NCBI GenBank assembly: GCA_028683435.1
Contig: JAQUIG010000014.1
Coordinates: 1-53,147, forward strand
Reading direction: 5' to 3'
DNA length: 53,147 bases
Source of the DNA: Desulfuromonadaceae bacterium
GTDB taxonomy: Bacteria > Desulfobacterota > Desulfuromonadia > Geobacterales > Pseudopelobacteraceae
Shown: piece after piece, positions 1 through 8,170 of the stretch
Layout of the letters: each line of letters opens with the position of its first letter
Numbering within the stretch: the stretch's first letter is position 1
Program-made: the position numbers and the translations under genes
Notes under the pieces: model-generated
The model's input: only the letters and a program-made list of their open reading frames with translations
Databases searched by the model: none
Told to the model about the DNA's origin: nothing

Positions 1-200
1 AATGTGCGGCTTTCCTCGAATATGCTGTTTTCAAACGGCTGAAATGCCCGCTCGAAGCCGAGAAGCCGACCTGCAAGCATTGCCGGATTCACTGCTATGA
101 CAAGCCGCGCCGCGAAAAGGTGCGGGAGATCATGGCCTATGCGGGGCGGAGGTTGATGATGAGGGGGAGGCTGGATTATCTCTGGCACTATTTTTTTTAA
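1..200 (+). CDS. YgbA-like (nitrous oxide-stimulated promoter family) protein, 3' end only
   Basis: The reading frame is open from the window edge to the TAA at 198-200, so only about the last 65 codons are present. The visible part is small, basic and cysteine-containing, with the pattern CP followed by PTCKHCRIHCY and then REKVREIMAYAGRR. This resembles the YgbA / nitrous-oxide-stimulated promoter family, whose conserved core is a CxxCxxxC cluster followed by a basic helix ending in YAG-R. Members are thought to be linked to the nitrosative-stress response, but the biochemical role is not established. The cysteines suggest metal or Fe-S binding, which is inference. The upstream part is missing, so start, length and operon cannot be judged. 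Confidence 0.6.
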   Translation, partial: CAAFLEYAVFKRLKCPLEAEKPTCKHCRIHCYDKPRREKVREIMAYAGRRLMMRGRLDYLWHYFF

Positions 201-263
201 TTTTATTCTCATGCAGTTTCCGCTCATTATTGTCGAGCGGCCGTCGCAGCCCATGCTCCATGG

Positions 264-2570
264 CTATCCGGTCACTGAGCGTTCTGTTGAGAAGAAGCGG
301 AAGGTGTTCTTTCCCTCTTCCTTGGCATGATACAGGGCAATATCTGCATGTTTTTCAAGGGTCTCGCTGTCTTCGCCATCCTTGGGAAACAGCGCTATGC
401 CGGCGCTCCCGGTCACCACAACTTCGCTCCCTTCAAGCAGCAACGGTTCTGTCACCGCTTCCAGCAGCTTCCGGGCAACCGGCTCCGCATCCTGCGCATG
501 GTGGATATCATGCAGAATGACGGCAAACTCGTCTCCCCCCATGCGGCAGACAATATCGTCATCACGTAAAAGATTCTCAAAACGGCCGGCCATCACCCGC
601 AACAGCTTGTCGCCGGCCGGATGTCCCAGGGTGTCGTTGATATGCTTGAAACCGTCAAGGTCGATGTAGAGCAGTGCGACACCGATCTCCTGGCGCCGAC
701 TGCGCTTCAGAGCCAGGTCCAGCCGGTCCTGCATCATGCGGCGATTGGGGAGGTCGGTCAGCGGGTCATAATAGGCCAGCCGCTCAATGGTGGCCTCGGC
801 ATTTTTACGCTCGTTGATGTCTTCAACGTTGGCGATGAAACTGGTAATCACACCGTCATCGTTATACAGCGGGCTGATCGACGCAATGGACCAGTAGACC
901 TCACCGCTCTTGCGCCGGTTGAGGAGTTCTCCCCGCCACTCCCTGCCGCTCAGGATTGTTCGCCACAGGTCGTCGAAAACCTCACGGGGGGTCGCATCAG
1001 ATTTGAGAATGCGCGGATTCTTGCCGATCGCCTCTTCCGGGGGATACCCGGTCAGCTGGCTGAATTTCCGGTTGACGTATTCGATCGTTCCCTGATTATC
1101 GGTGATCAAGACCGCACTGGCGCTGTGTTCGATGCCGTGGGTCAGCTTGCGCTGATGCTCCTCGCTCTTCTTGCGCTCGGAAATGTCGCGGATTGACTCA
1201 ATCGCGCCGGTCCGCTGGCCGGAAACATTGTAGAGCGGCGCGCCGGTCACCCAGACATGGGAACCTTCGCCCCCTTTCAGAGCCGGACAGAAGGTCTCCG
1301 CATCGAGGATCTCTCCGTCCCGGCGGATGTTGACATACTTGGCCGCCAGCTCCGCATCATCCACATCGAACAGATCCAGCAGATTGTTCCTCCGGGAGCC
1401 GTAGAACGGGATCATGTATTCATTATCCCCCTTGCCGACCATCTCTTCCTTGGTAATCCCGGACATCTTCTCCATGGCACGGTTCCAGATGACCACTTTT
1501 TTGTCGCGATCGATGACAAAGGTGGCGTCCGGAAGGAAATCGATGATTTCCATCAGCTGCTGCTGTGTGTCTCGCACGGCTTTTTGTGCCAGAGCTGTCT
1601 CGCGTATCTGCGTGCGCTGGTAGAGTTGGAATGCTGCGAGCGTCGTCATGGCACCCAGCATGATGGTGATAAAGGCAATAACCTGGCGCCATGCATGGGA
1701 GAGCCAGTCGGCAAAAATGGCGGACATATCCCTGCTGGCTGCGACTACCAGCGGTTTATTCATGCGCAGCGCCGGGGGGTGGATGGTGAGCTGGGCTATC
1801 AGCCGATGTTCCCCCGTGGCAAAGATGACACCTGACATGACGCTTTCGCGTTCGCCGCGGGCCATATGGCGGGTGAACATTGACCCCGGCCTGGCGATGT
1901 TTTTCCCCTGCTGGCCGTCCCGTTCCGGGGAGATAAGGAACTGTACGCCGTCACCATGGCCGATGGCCGACCACATGTCGGGGGTATAGTTGACCGAATC
2001 GAGAACGGTTTTGAAATATTCCGGATCAAGGGTTGCCACTGTGATGCCGGCAAACTCACCCTTTGCATTGTGAATGACCCGTGCCAGGCTCATGCTCCAG
2101 GCGTCGAGCATCGTCTTGAAGGGAGGTGATATAATAAGCAGCGAAGGGTCGGGGGTATGCACCGCCGTCTGAAAATACTCCCGTTGACTGACATCGTTTC
2201 CGAGAAGCTGTTTCCAATTGGCAAGCCGGATGATCCCGCGTGCATCAATGGCAAGGATTGTTCTGACGCCCGGCATGGCAGCGACAAGTGCCTCCAGGCG
2301 GTCATTGGTCGTGACTTCCGACCAGCGATCTGCAGGAACTTTCATCAGAACGTCCCTGATGATCCGCAGTACGCGGTCGGTCCCCTGCAACTGTGAACTC
2401 AGATTGACATTGATGACCCGCACCTGGGTCATGAGGCGCTGTTCTTCGCCGCTTCTGATGTCTTGATGGCTTTTATACAGATTGTGGATGACGGCGCCGG
2501 CCAACAGCAGCAATGCCAGGAGCAAGGCTCCCCACTGCCTGATGAACCGGTATTTTATTTGTAGCTTCAT
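264..2570 (-). CDS. Membrane-bound sensor diguanylate cyclase (Cache-PAS-PAS-GGDEF)
   Basis: A 768-residue protein predicted to make c-di-GMP from two GTP. ATG 2570 is chosen because AGGAACAG lies just upstream; the TTG six codons earlier has no ribosome site. Order: membrane segment at about 10-30, a periplasmic region of about 260 residues resembling a double Cache sensor, a second membrane segment near 290-315, two PAS domains (about 335-450 and 460-590), then GGDEF from about 600. The active site GGDEF is intact, preceded by RDDD five residues upstream, which fits the RxxD product-inhibition site. The purine-contact Asp is present in the HPAGD motif, so it should be a c-di-GMP enzyme and not a cGAMP-type Hypr enzyme. 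The second PAS (NPRILKS, LW, W-GELLNR-K-GE-YW) looks like the Aer/NifL flavin type. It is divergent from the next signalling gene pair. Confidence 0.9.
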   Translation of the reverse strand: MKLQIKYRFIRQWGALLLALLLLAGAVIHNLYKSHQDIRSGEEQRLMTQVRVINVNLSSQLQGTDRVLRIIRDVLMKVPADRWSEVTTNDRLEALVAAMPGVRTILAIDARGIIRLANWKQLLGNDVSQREYFQTAVHTPDPSLLIISPPFKTMLDAWSMSLARVIHNAKGEFAGITVATLDPEYFKTVLDSVNYTPDMWSAIGHGDGVQFLISPERDGQQGKNIARPGSMFTRHMARGERESVMSGVIFATGEHRLIAQLTIHPPALRMNKPLVVAASRDMSAIFADWLSHAWRQVIAFITIMLGAMTTLAAFQLYQRTQIRETALAQKAVRDTQQQLMEIIDFLPDATFVIDRDKKVVIWNRAMEKMSGITKEEMVGKGDNEYMIPFYGSRRNNLLDLFDVDDAELAAKYVNIRRDGEILDAETFCPALKGGEGSHVWVTGAPLYNVSGQRTGAIESIRDISERKKSEEHQRKLTHGIEHSASAVLITDNQGTIEYVNRKFSQLTGYPPEEAIGKNPRILKSDATPREVFDDLWRTILSGREWRGELLNRRKSGEVYWSIASISPLYNDDGVITSFIANVEDINERKNAEATIERLAYYDPLTDLPNRRMMQDRLDLALKRSRRQEIGVALLYIDLDGFKHINDTLGHPAGDKLLRVMAGRFENLLRDDDIVCRMGGDEFAVILHDIHHAQDAEPVARKLLEAVTEPLLLEGSEVVVTGSAGIALFPKDGEDSETLEKHADIALYHAKEEGKNTFRFFSTERSVTG

Positions 2571-2609
2571 GTCTGTTCCTGTACACAAAAAACAATTTTA
2601 GCGCGTGAA

Positions 2610-2762
2610 TTAAATAGCTTCGTAGTACATACCCACAGGCTGGTAAAAAGTCAATGCTTCCGGGCTTTGGACGTCTGCAGGATGGAGCGCGGCAGCTTGA
2701 TGACAACAATCTTTACATCCGAAGCCGGCCAGGTTGTCCAGTACGCCGGACATCTTGGCCAT
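2610..2762 (-). CDS. Possible small protein with a CKDCCH motif (uncertain)
   Basis: A 50-codon frame beginning MAKMSGVLDN sits in the gap upstream of the minus-strand GGDEF gene and ends 39 bases before its start. It contains FGCKDCCH, and its codons (CTG GCC GGC, GCC GCG CTC) look like local coding usage. AGAGGA abuts the first ATG, and the second ATG, nine bases later, has better spacing. I do not recognise the product. It could be a short leader gene, a remnant of a larger gene, or chance. A candidate promoter for the GGDEF gene lies inside it, which argues mildly against it. Confidence 0.25.
   Translation of the reverse strand: MAKMSGVLDNLAGFGCKDCCHQAAALHPADVQSPEALTFYQPVGMYYEAI
2626..2654 (-). 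promoter_or_regulatory. Candidate sigma-70 promoter for the GGDEF gene at 264-2570
   Basis: Read on the minus strand, TTGACT (2649-2654) is separated by 17 bases from TATGTA (2626-2631). The -35 is good and the -10 weak. It lies about 55 bases upstream of the chosen start codon. Confidence 0.35.
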
Positions 2763-2807
2763 TCCTCTACAATATGTAGTAAATATTAAAAATGGCGTAC
2801 ATTTTAC

Positions 2808-2827
2808 ACTGACAGACATATGTCAGT
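2808..2827. promoter_or_regulatory. Inverted repeat, candidate operator upstream of the HTH regulator
   Basis: ACTGACA and TGTCAGT form perfect 7-base arms around GACATA, and the inner GACATATGTC is itself a perfect palindrome. It lies between the divergent GGDEF and HTH-PAS genes, about 57 bases before the latter's ATG. A homodimeric regulator, possibly the adjacent HTH protein acting on its own promoter, could bind here; that is inference. Confidence 0.4.
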
Positions 2828-2883
2828 ATGATTTGCTATAAGTGTTCGGATGTAATTAAATCAATGGGTGGTAACGGATCGGC

Positions 2884-4362
2884 ATGACGTATAAATACTC
2901 TAACAAGATTGATTCATTGACCGCTATTTTGCGGAAATTGAACAACATGGAACGGGTCACGACCGGGTCGCTCGCTCTGGAAATGAACGTTACGGAACGG
3001 TCGATTTACCGCTACCTGGAAAACCTCCAGGCGGCAGGATACCCGATATATTTTGATCACGACACAAAGTCATACCGCTTTTCTGAGAACTTCAAGCTGA
3101 CCAAATCTCCTGTCGATAACGACCTGGCCCAGGCGCTTGACCTGAGCCGGCATGTTGTCAGCTCGGCGACTGTCGCAATTGCGGTGTATCGCAGTAACGG
3201 TGAATGCGTTATGAGCAACGAGGCGATGGGGCGTTTGATGGGGACTCCTGACCGATCAGTATACGGTCGGAATTTTCGGCTGTTTGCCGACTGGCGTGAA
3301 TCCGGCTTGTTGAGTATGGCGCAAGAGGTGCTTCAATCAGGAGAAGAACGCTCCGGTGATTTCAAAATGGTGGCGGCAGTCGGGAGAGAAATTTGGTTTC
3401 ATTGCACCATGATGTCAATTGTGCATGGTGGAGAGTGCTATCTGGTTGTCACAGCCCAGAATCTGTCGCCACGCATGAAGAAAGAATTGCAGGTCGCCAA
3501 ATTTTTTGCCGCCATCAACCAGAGCGTCAATCTGATCATGATTACCGATCTGCAGGGTACTATTCGGTATGTCAGCGAAAAAATCTACGAACTGACCGGG
3601 TATACCGCCGATGAGGTCGTCGGGCAGAATCCCCGTATGTTCAAAACAGAAGAAACAAAGCCGACCGTGCATGCCCGTCTCTGGAGCACAATCAGCAAGG
3701 GATATGAATGGAACGGTGAGCTGTGCAACCGGCGCAAGGACGGCAGCAGCTACTGGGAACATATGCGGGTTTCTCCCATTTTCGATGCTGACTCGGTTCT
3801 TACCCATTATGTGGCGGTAAAACAGGATGTCACTCACCAAAAGGAACTCGACGAGGAACTGTACCACTATGCGATCCTGGATCATCTGACCGGAGCATAT
3901 AACCGGCGGATGCTGGTTAAGATGGGGAGCCGGGAGCTCTCCCTAGCGCAACGCTATGAACGCCACATGACTCTTCTTCTGCTGGATGTCGATTGCCTTA
4001 GCAGGATTAATCATCTCTACGGTCATCCTGCCGGCGATGATGTGCTGCGGCAGGTTGTCCTGATCTGCCACTCAGGGATGCGGGAAACCGACATTCTTGC
4101 GCGGGTTGAGGCGGATTGCTTTGCGCTTTTACTGCCTGATGCCGATCAGCAGGGCGCGTACCAGGTGGCGGAACGGATCCGGCGGCAGGTGGCATCTCAT
4201 AGTTTCAGAAGGCCGGACGCGACATTTTCTTGTACCGTCAGTATCTCCGGCACACTGCTGTCATCCCATTACGTGGATTTGGAGCAGATGCTTCAAGTTG
4301 GCCACCGTTTGCTGCACCAGCAACCTGTCGTGTTTAACCGGATTGTCGGAATACACGGCTAG
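2884..4362 (+). CDS. HTH-PAS-PAS protein with degenerate GGDEF domain
   Basis: A 492-residue soluble protein. Residues about 8-60 form a DeoR/HTH_11-like winged helix (LALEMNVTERSIYRYLENL), followed by two PAS regions (about 85-200 and 205-320) and a C-terminal GGDEF fold (about 330-480). The second PAS has the Aer/NifL-like pattern NPRMFK, LW, W-GELCNR-KDG-YW and may bind FAD. The catalytic GGDEF is replaced by EADCF, and the usual ND is NH, so cyclase activity should be lost. The I-site-like RETD is kept exactly five residues upstream. A GGDEF fold without catalysis but with RxxD is a known way to bind c-di-GMP, so this may be a c-di-GMP-responsive DNA-binding regulator, perhaps also redox-sensing. 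It is followed 22 bases later by an active GGDEF gene, probably co-transcribed. Confidence 0.85.
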   Translation: MTYKYSNKIDSLTAILRKLNNMERVTTGSLALEMNVTERSIYRYLENLQAAGYPIYFDHDTKSYRFSENFKLTKSPVDNDLAQALDLSRHVVSSATVAIAVYRSNGECVMSNEAMGRLMGTPDRSVYGRNFRLFADWRESGLLSMAQEVLQSGEERSGDFKMVAAVGREIWFHCTMMSIVHGGECYLVVTAQNLSPRMKKELQVAKFFAAINQSVNLIMITDLQGTIRYVSEKIYELTGYTADEVVGQNPRMFKTEETKPTVHARLWSTISKGYEWNGELCNRRKDGSSYWEHMRVSPIFDADSVLTHYVAVKQDVTHQKELDEELYHYAILDHLTGAYNRRMLVKMGSRELSLAQRYERHMTLLLLDVDCLSRINHLYGHPAGDDVLRQVVLICHSGMRETDILARVEADCFALLLPDADQQGAYQVAERIRRQVASHSFRRPDATFSCTVSISGTLLSSHYVDLEQMLQVGHRLLHQQPVVFNRIVGIHG

Positions 4363-4383
4363 ATATCACAAGGAGCAGCACCG

Positions 4384-6135
4384 ATGATAACAGAGGGTAA
4401 GATCCCCGATTTTTCAGGCATGACAAAAAGCGATCAAATTATTTCTTCCGTAGGCGATGGAGTTACGGTTCATGACCGGAATTTCCGCATCATCTACCAG
4501 AACCAGACGATGAAGAGTATTTTTGGAGAGTGCGTCGGGGAGCTCTGTTACGAAGCCTATCAGCAGTTAAGCGCCATCTGTCCTGCGTGCCCGGTAGCCG
4601 CCTGTTTTTCCACCGGCGAGGTTCACACCGTGGAAAGGGTTGTCAGTATTACTGAAAAGACCTTTGTTTTTGAAACCTGTGCATCTCCCATCCACGACAT
4701 GTCCGGCAATATTGTGGCATCTGTGGAGGTGGTCCGCAATGCGACCAAGCGCAAGGAAGAACAATATAGAATTGCCAAGTTAAAAAACCTTTTTGAGGCT
4801 ATAAGCCGGGTCAACAAGGCCATCATGTTCAATAAGGATAAAGATAAACTGTTCCAGGAGATATGCCGGATTTTGGTGAAACACGGGAAATTGTCACAAG
4901 CCGAGATTGATATCCAAGAGCAGGCAGGTTTTGCCGTGCCGACCGCACGTTGCGGCACGGAGACCATTTATGTCCCCACAGATCGTGGTAAAGCCGCCTC
5001 CTGTGCAGACGACACCTGTTCGTCGGCTGAATTGCCATTGATACACGAGGGGAAGTCTTTCGGTCTGCTCAGGGTATTCTCTGACCAAAAAAGTTTTTTT
5101 GATCAGGAAGTCATTGACCAGCTTCAGGAGATAGCAATAAGCATATCTTTTGCCATCGAAAATCATGCCAATGAAGAAGTGCGCAAAAAAGCGGAAGAGG
5201 CGTTGCGGGGGAGCGAGGAGCGCCTGAGGCTGGTATTGGATGGGAGTGATTATGGTTATTGGAATTGGGATGTTACAACAGGCGGCGTCGATCTCAGCCC
5301 TCGTTTCATGGCAATGCTCGGTTGTCCGCCGGGAAGTGGTATAGCCACGATTTCCGGATTGCTGAAGCTGGTTCATCCCGCTGACAGGACGCGAATGCGT
5401 AATATCATGTACGGTCGAGTGTCAAGAAGTGCCTCGGGTTTTGAACTCGAACTGCGGGTGATAAAAAAAACGAAGGCATACGAGTGGCTCCTGTGCCGGG
5501 GAAAAGTAGTTTCATGCGATGGACAGGGCGCTCCTCTATTAATGTCGGGGGTCGTACGAACAATTACCGAAAGAAAGCGGCATGAGGAGGAACTTCAATA
5601 TAAATGCACCCATGATCAGTTGACCGGATTGTACAATCGTGCCTATTTTGATGCCGAAATGGTACGGGTGGAACAGAGCCGGCAATATCCGGTAAGTGTT
5701 GTCGTCGCCGACGTTGACGGTTTAAAATGTATCAACGACAGCTTCGGTCATTCAGAGGGGGATCGGATCATCAGGCAGGCAGCCCGGGTACTTCAACAAT
5801 CCTTCCGTGGTGATGACGTCGTCGCCCGCATCGGTGGGGACGAATTTGCGGCAATACTTCAAAATACCGATGCTGGTGTTGTTCAGGAGGCGACCAGGCG
5901 GATACTACAGTTTCAGGCAGACATCAACGGGGAGAACAGCGCGTACACGTTGAGTCTATCCTTTGGCAGTGCAACGGCAGAGCGGCGCAATCAACTTAAT
6001 GAAGCCCTCAAACAGGCGGACTCCCGGATGTACGACTATAAATTCCGGAGGAAATCATCATATGTAAACTTGGCAGATTCGCTTCAGACGTCTGAACAGA
6101 AAAAACGCCGACAGATGTCCGGTCTCGCATCATAA
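4384..6135 (+). CDS. PAS-GAF-PAS-GGDEF diguanylate cyclase, cytosolic
   Basis: A 583-residue protein with AAGGAG before ATG 4384. There is no membrane segment. An N-terminal PAS (about 15-125) carries a cysteine cluster, CYEAY then CPACPVAAC, in the position where many anaerobe PAS domains have a CxxC pair. A GAF-like region (about 130-265), a second PAS (about 275-400) and a GGDEF domain (about 405-560) follow. The GGDEF motif is intact, the RGDD I-site lies five residues upstream, and the purine-contact Asp is present in HSEGD, so c-di-GMP synthesis with product inhibition is predicted. The cysteines might hold a metal or sense redox; that is inference. It probably forms an operon with the degenerate-GGDEF regulator just upstream, which could detect its product. 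Its 3' end overlaps the convergent YkgJ-like gene by 52 bases. Confidence 0.9.
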   Translation: MITEGKIPDFSGMTKSDQIISSVGDGVTVHDRNFRIIYQNQTMKSIFGECVGELCYEAYQQLSAICPACPVAACFSTGEVHTVERVVSITEKTFVFETCASPIHDMSGNIVASVEVVRNATKRKEEQYRIAKLKNLFEAISRVNKAIMFNKDKDKLFQEICRILVKHGKLSQAEIDIQEQAGFAVPTARCGTETIYVPTDRGKAASCADDTCSSAELPLIHEGKSFGLLRVFSDQKSFFDQEVIDQLQEIAISISFAIENHANEEVRKKAEEALRGSEERLRLVLDGSDYGYWNWDVTTGGVDLSPRFMAMLGCPPGSGIATISGLLKLVHPADRTRMRNIMYGRVSRSASGFELELRVIKKTKAYEWLLCRGKVVSCDGQGAPLLMSGVVRTITERKRHEEELQYKCTHDQLTGLYNRAYFDAEMVRVEQSRQYPVSVVVADVDGLKCINDSFGHSEGDRIIRQAARVLQQSFRGDDVVARIGGDEFAAILQNTDAGVVQEATRRILQFQADINGENSAYTLSLSFGSATAERRNQLNEALKQADSRMYDYKFRRKSSYVNLADSLQTSEQKKRRQMSGLAS

Positions 6136-6386
6136 ATGCTGCAACGCCCCCCGACCAGAAATTCACACCCACTGTCGATCTCTAGCTTATGAGGCCCGAA
6201 GAGCGACAGCTGCAGGCGCCTGGCTCCCAGACCCTGAAGCCGCTCGTACTCGTCCCAGCTGATCTCAACGGCGGTAAACGAACTGCAGCAGATGCCGCCG
6301 CAGTTCCGGCAGCGATCATCACCATCCCTGGGTGCGTCGAGAAGGATTCCATGGAATTTTTTCTTTCGGAGGGGAGGGAAGAGCAT
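6084..6386 (-). CDS. YkgJ-family CxxCxxCC metal-cluster protein
   Basis: A 100-residue protein. AAGGAG lies upstream of the ATG at 6386. It has the YkgJ pattern: CRNCGGICC near residues 26-34, then CEFLVGGRCSIYDARPDICRRFFC, eight cysteines in total and consistent with a bound zinc or iron cluster. Function in the family is not well defined. The last 52 bases overlap the 3' end of the convergent GGDEF gene; both frames look real because the final cysteines of the YkgJ motif fall inside the overlap. It diverges from the macro-domain gene, about 100 bases separating the two starts. Confidence 0.85.
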   Translation of the reverse strand: MLFPPLRKKKFHGILLDAPRDGDDRCRNCGGICCSSFTAVEISWDEYERLQGLGARRLQLSLFGPHKLEIDSGCEFLVGGRCSIYDARPDICRRFFCSDV

Positions 6387-6486
6387 ATGTATCTCTCCTT
6401 CTTGCCGCAGTCACTGGAAATGGTGAATGAATTGCAGTATACTATTGGTGCCAAACTATGCAACTATTTGTTTTAAAAGAGGAACT

Positions 6487-7017
6487 ATGCCGGCTGTCAT
6501 CGAGATTATTCAGGCTGATATTACAACCCTGTCAGTAGATGCCATCGTTAATGCCGCCAATAATACGCTTCTGGGTGGGGGAGGGGTGGATGGCGCTATT
6601 CACCGGGTTGCCGGACCGGAGTTGGTACGGGAGTGCGCCGCTCTTCAAGGATGCGAAACCGGGGACGCCAAGATCAGCGGCGGGTACGGTCTCCCGGCAC
6701 GGCATGTCATTCACACCGTCGGTCCGGTCTGGAAAGACGGCGCGCACGGTGAGCCGAAATTGCTGGAATCGTCCTACCGTCGCTGTTTCGAAGTAGCGCA
6801 CCAGCATGGCCTGAAAAGCATCGCCTTTCCCGCTATCAGCGCCGGGGTCTACGGCTATCCGATAGGTGAGGCCGCTGTTGTCGCTCTTGCGGCGGCTTTA
6901 GAAGCTATCAATCTGTATCCTGAGCTGAAGCGGGTTGTCTTCGTTCAGTTCAGTGAAGGTGCTCAGCAGGTTTACCGGGAAGCGGCGACCAGGTTGGGGA
7001 TACCGTACACGACCTGA
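6487..7017 (+). CDS. Macro-domain protein, predicted O-acetyl-ADP-ribose deacetylase
   Basis: A 176-residue protein when started at ATG 6487, which has GAGGAA six bases upstream; an earlier in-frame ATG at 6427 would add 20 unrelated residues. The whole chain is one macro domain: [23 protein letters not shown] near the N-terminus, HTVGPVW in the middle and [12 protein letters not shown] at the distal loop. These are the ADP-ribose-binding motifs of the MacroD/YmdB-type hydrolases, which remove ADP-ribose or acetyl from O-acetyl-ADP-ribose. Cytosolic. It ends 3 bases before the stop of the convergent ABC permease gene. Confidence 0.9.
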   Translation: MPAVIEIIQADITTLSVDAIVNAANNTLLGGGGVDGAIHRVAGPELVRECAALQGCETGDAKISGGYGLPARHVIHTVGPVWKDGAHGEPKLLESSYRRCFEVAHQHGLKSIAFPAISAGVYGYPIGEAAVVALAAALEAINLYPELKRVVFVQFSEGAQQVYREAATRLGIPYTT

Positions 7018-7020
7018 CGT

Positions 7021-8163
7021 TTAGTCCAGCGTTTTCCGGTACCGTTTGACCCCGACAGCCAGCACAACAACCGCGAACAGAGCGATCTGCCAGAGCTGCA
7101 GGAGCACCTCCTCAAAGCCGTTCCCTTTGAGGAGAATTCCCCGGATAACCCGGAGGAAATGGGTGAGCGGCAGGATCTCGCCGATGGCCTGCGCCCATTC
7201 CGGCATGCCGCGGAACGGGAACATGAATCCTGACAGCAGCAGGGATGGGAGGAAGAAAAAGAAGGTCATCTGCACGGCTTGGAGCTGGTTTTTTGCCAGG
7301 GTGGAAAAGGTGATCCCCATCGCCAGGTTTGCGGCGATGAAGACCAAAGATGTCAGCAGCAGCAGCGGGATGCTGCCGGTCATCGGTATATGGAACAGAA
7401 ACCGTGCCGCTGCCAGGATCAGCCCGACCTGGATGTAGCCGACAAAAATATAGGGGATGATCTTGCCGAGGAGAACTTCGAGCGGCCTCGTCGGCATGGA
7501 GAGGAGGTTCTCCATCGTGCCCCGTTCCCGCTCGCGGGTTATGGCCAGGCCGGTAATCATGACCATGGTCATGGTTAAAACCACACCCATCAGCCCCGGA
7601 ACGATATTGTACTGCGAGATCCCTTCCGGGTTATAGCGGGCGTGGACGCGGAGATTTATCGGGCCGTCGCTCCCAGCCAGAAATGAGAGCGGTCCTTTGA
7701 GATCTTGCTGCAACGCGCTGCCGAGAAGTGTCCGCAGGGAAGCGATGGCGTTACCGGTGGCCGACGGATCGGTTGCATCCGCTTCAACGAGGACGGTAGG
7801 TTTCTCGCCGCGCAGCAGGTTGCGACTGAAATTTTCCGGGATTGTGACGACAAACTGGACTTCGCCACGAGCAAGGGCAGCATCCGCCTCAGCTTCTGTA
7901 TGCAGTTCGCGGACGAATCTGAAATAATCGCTGTTTTTGAGGGCGGAGAGGATGGAGCGCCCCTGCTGGCCGTTGTCTGCCAGCAGCACAGCGGTCGGGA
8001 GATGTTTTGGATCCCCGTTTATGGCATAGCCGAAGAGCATGAGCTGAACCACCGGGATGCCGATAATCATGCCGAAGGTAAGGCGATCCCTCCGCATCTG
8101 CACGAATTCCTTGATGACAATTGCCCAGAAGCGCGCAAATGAGAGTGGTGGCCGTTTTTTCAT
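7021..8163 (-). CDS. ABC-2 type export permease
   Basis: A 380-residue inner-membrane protein: one N-terminal membrane segment (FGMIIGIPVVQLMLFGYAI), a long extracytoplasmic region of about 130 residues, then five hydrophobic segments from about residue 185 to the end. This is the YhhJ/YbhR-type ABC-2 permease architecture. The motif TRERERGTMENLLSMP before the third membrane segment is typical. GAGG precedes the ATG. It follows the ATPase gene by 7 bases in a HlyD-ATPase-permease operon, so it should form the channel of a drug or small-molecule exporter. Related systems often have two permeases; here there is one, which would have to act as a homodimer. Confidence 0.9.
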   Translation of the reverse strand: MKKRPPLSFARFWAIVIKEFVQMRRDRLTFGMIIGIPVVQLMLFGYAINGDPKHLPTAVLLADNGQQGRSILSALKNSDYFRFVRELHTEAEADAALARGEVQFVVTIPENFSRNLLRGEKPTVLVEADATDPSATGNAIASLRTLLGSALQQDLKGPLSFLAGSDGPINLRVHARYNPEGISQYNIVPGLMGVVLTMTMVMITGLAITRERERGTMENLLSMPTRPLEVLLGKIIPYIFVGYIQVGLILAAARFLFHIPMTGSIPLLLLTSLVFIAANLAMGITFSTLAKNQLQAVQMTFFFFLPSLLLSGFMFPFRGMPEWAQAIGEILPLTHFLRVIRGILLKGNGFEEVLLQLWQIALFAVVVLAVGVKRYRKTLD

Positions 8164-8170
8164 TTGAGCC

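Noticed and set aside
2884-4362. Active diguanylate cyclase call for the HTH-PAS-PAS protein
   Set aside because: The GGDEF motif is EADCF and the substrate ND is NH, so catalysis is not expected.
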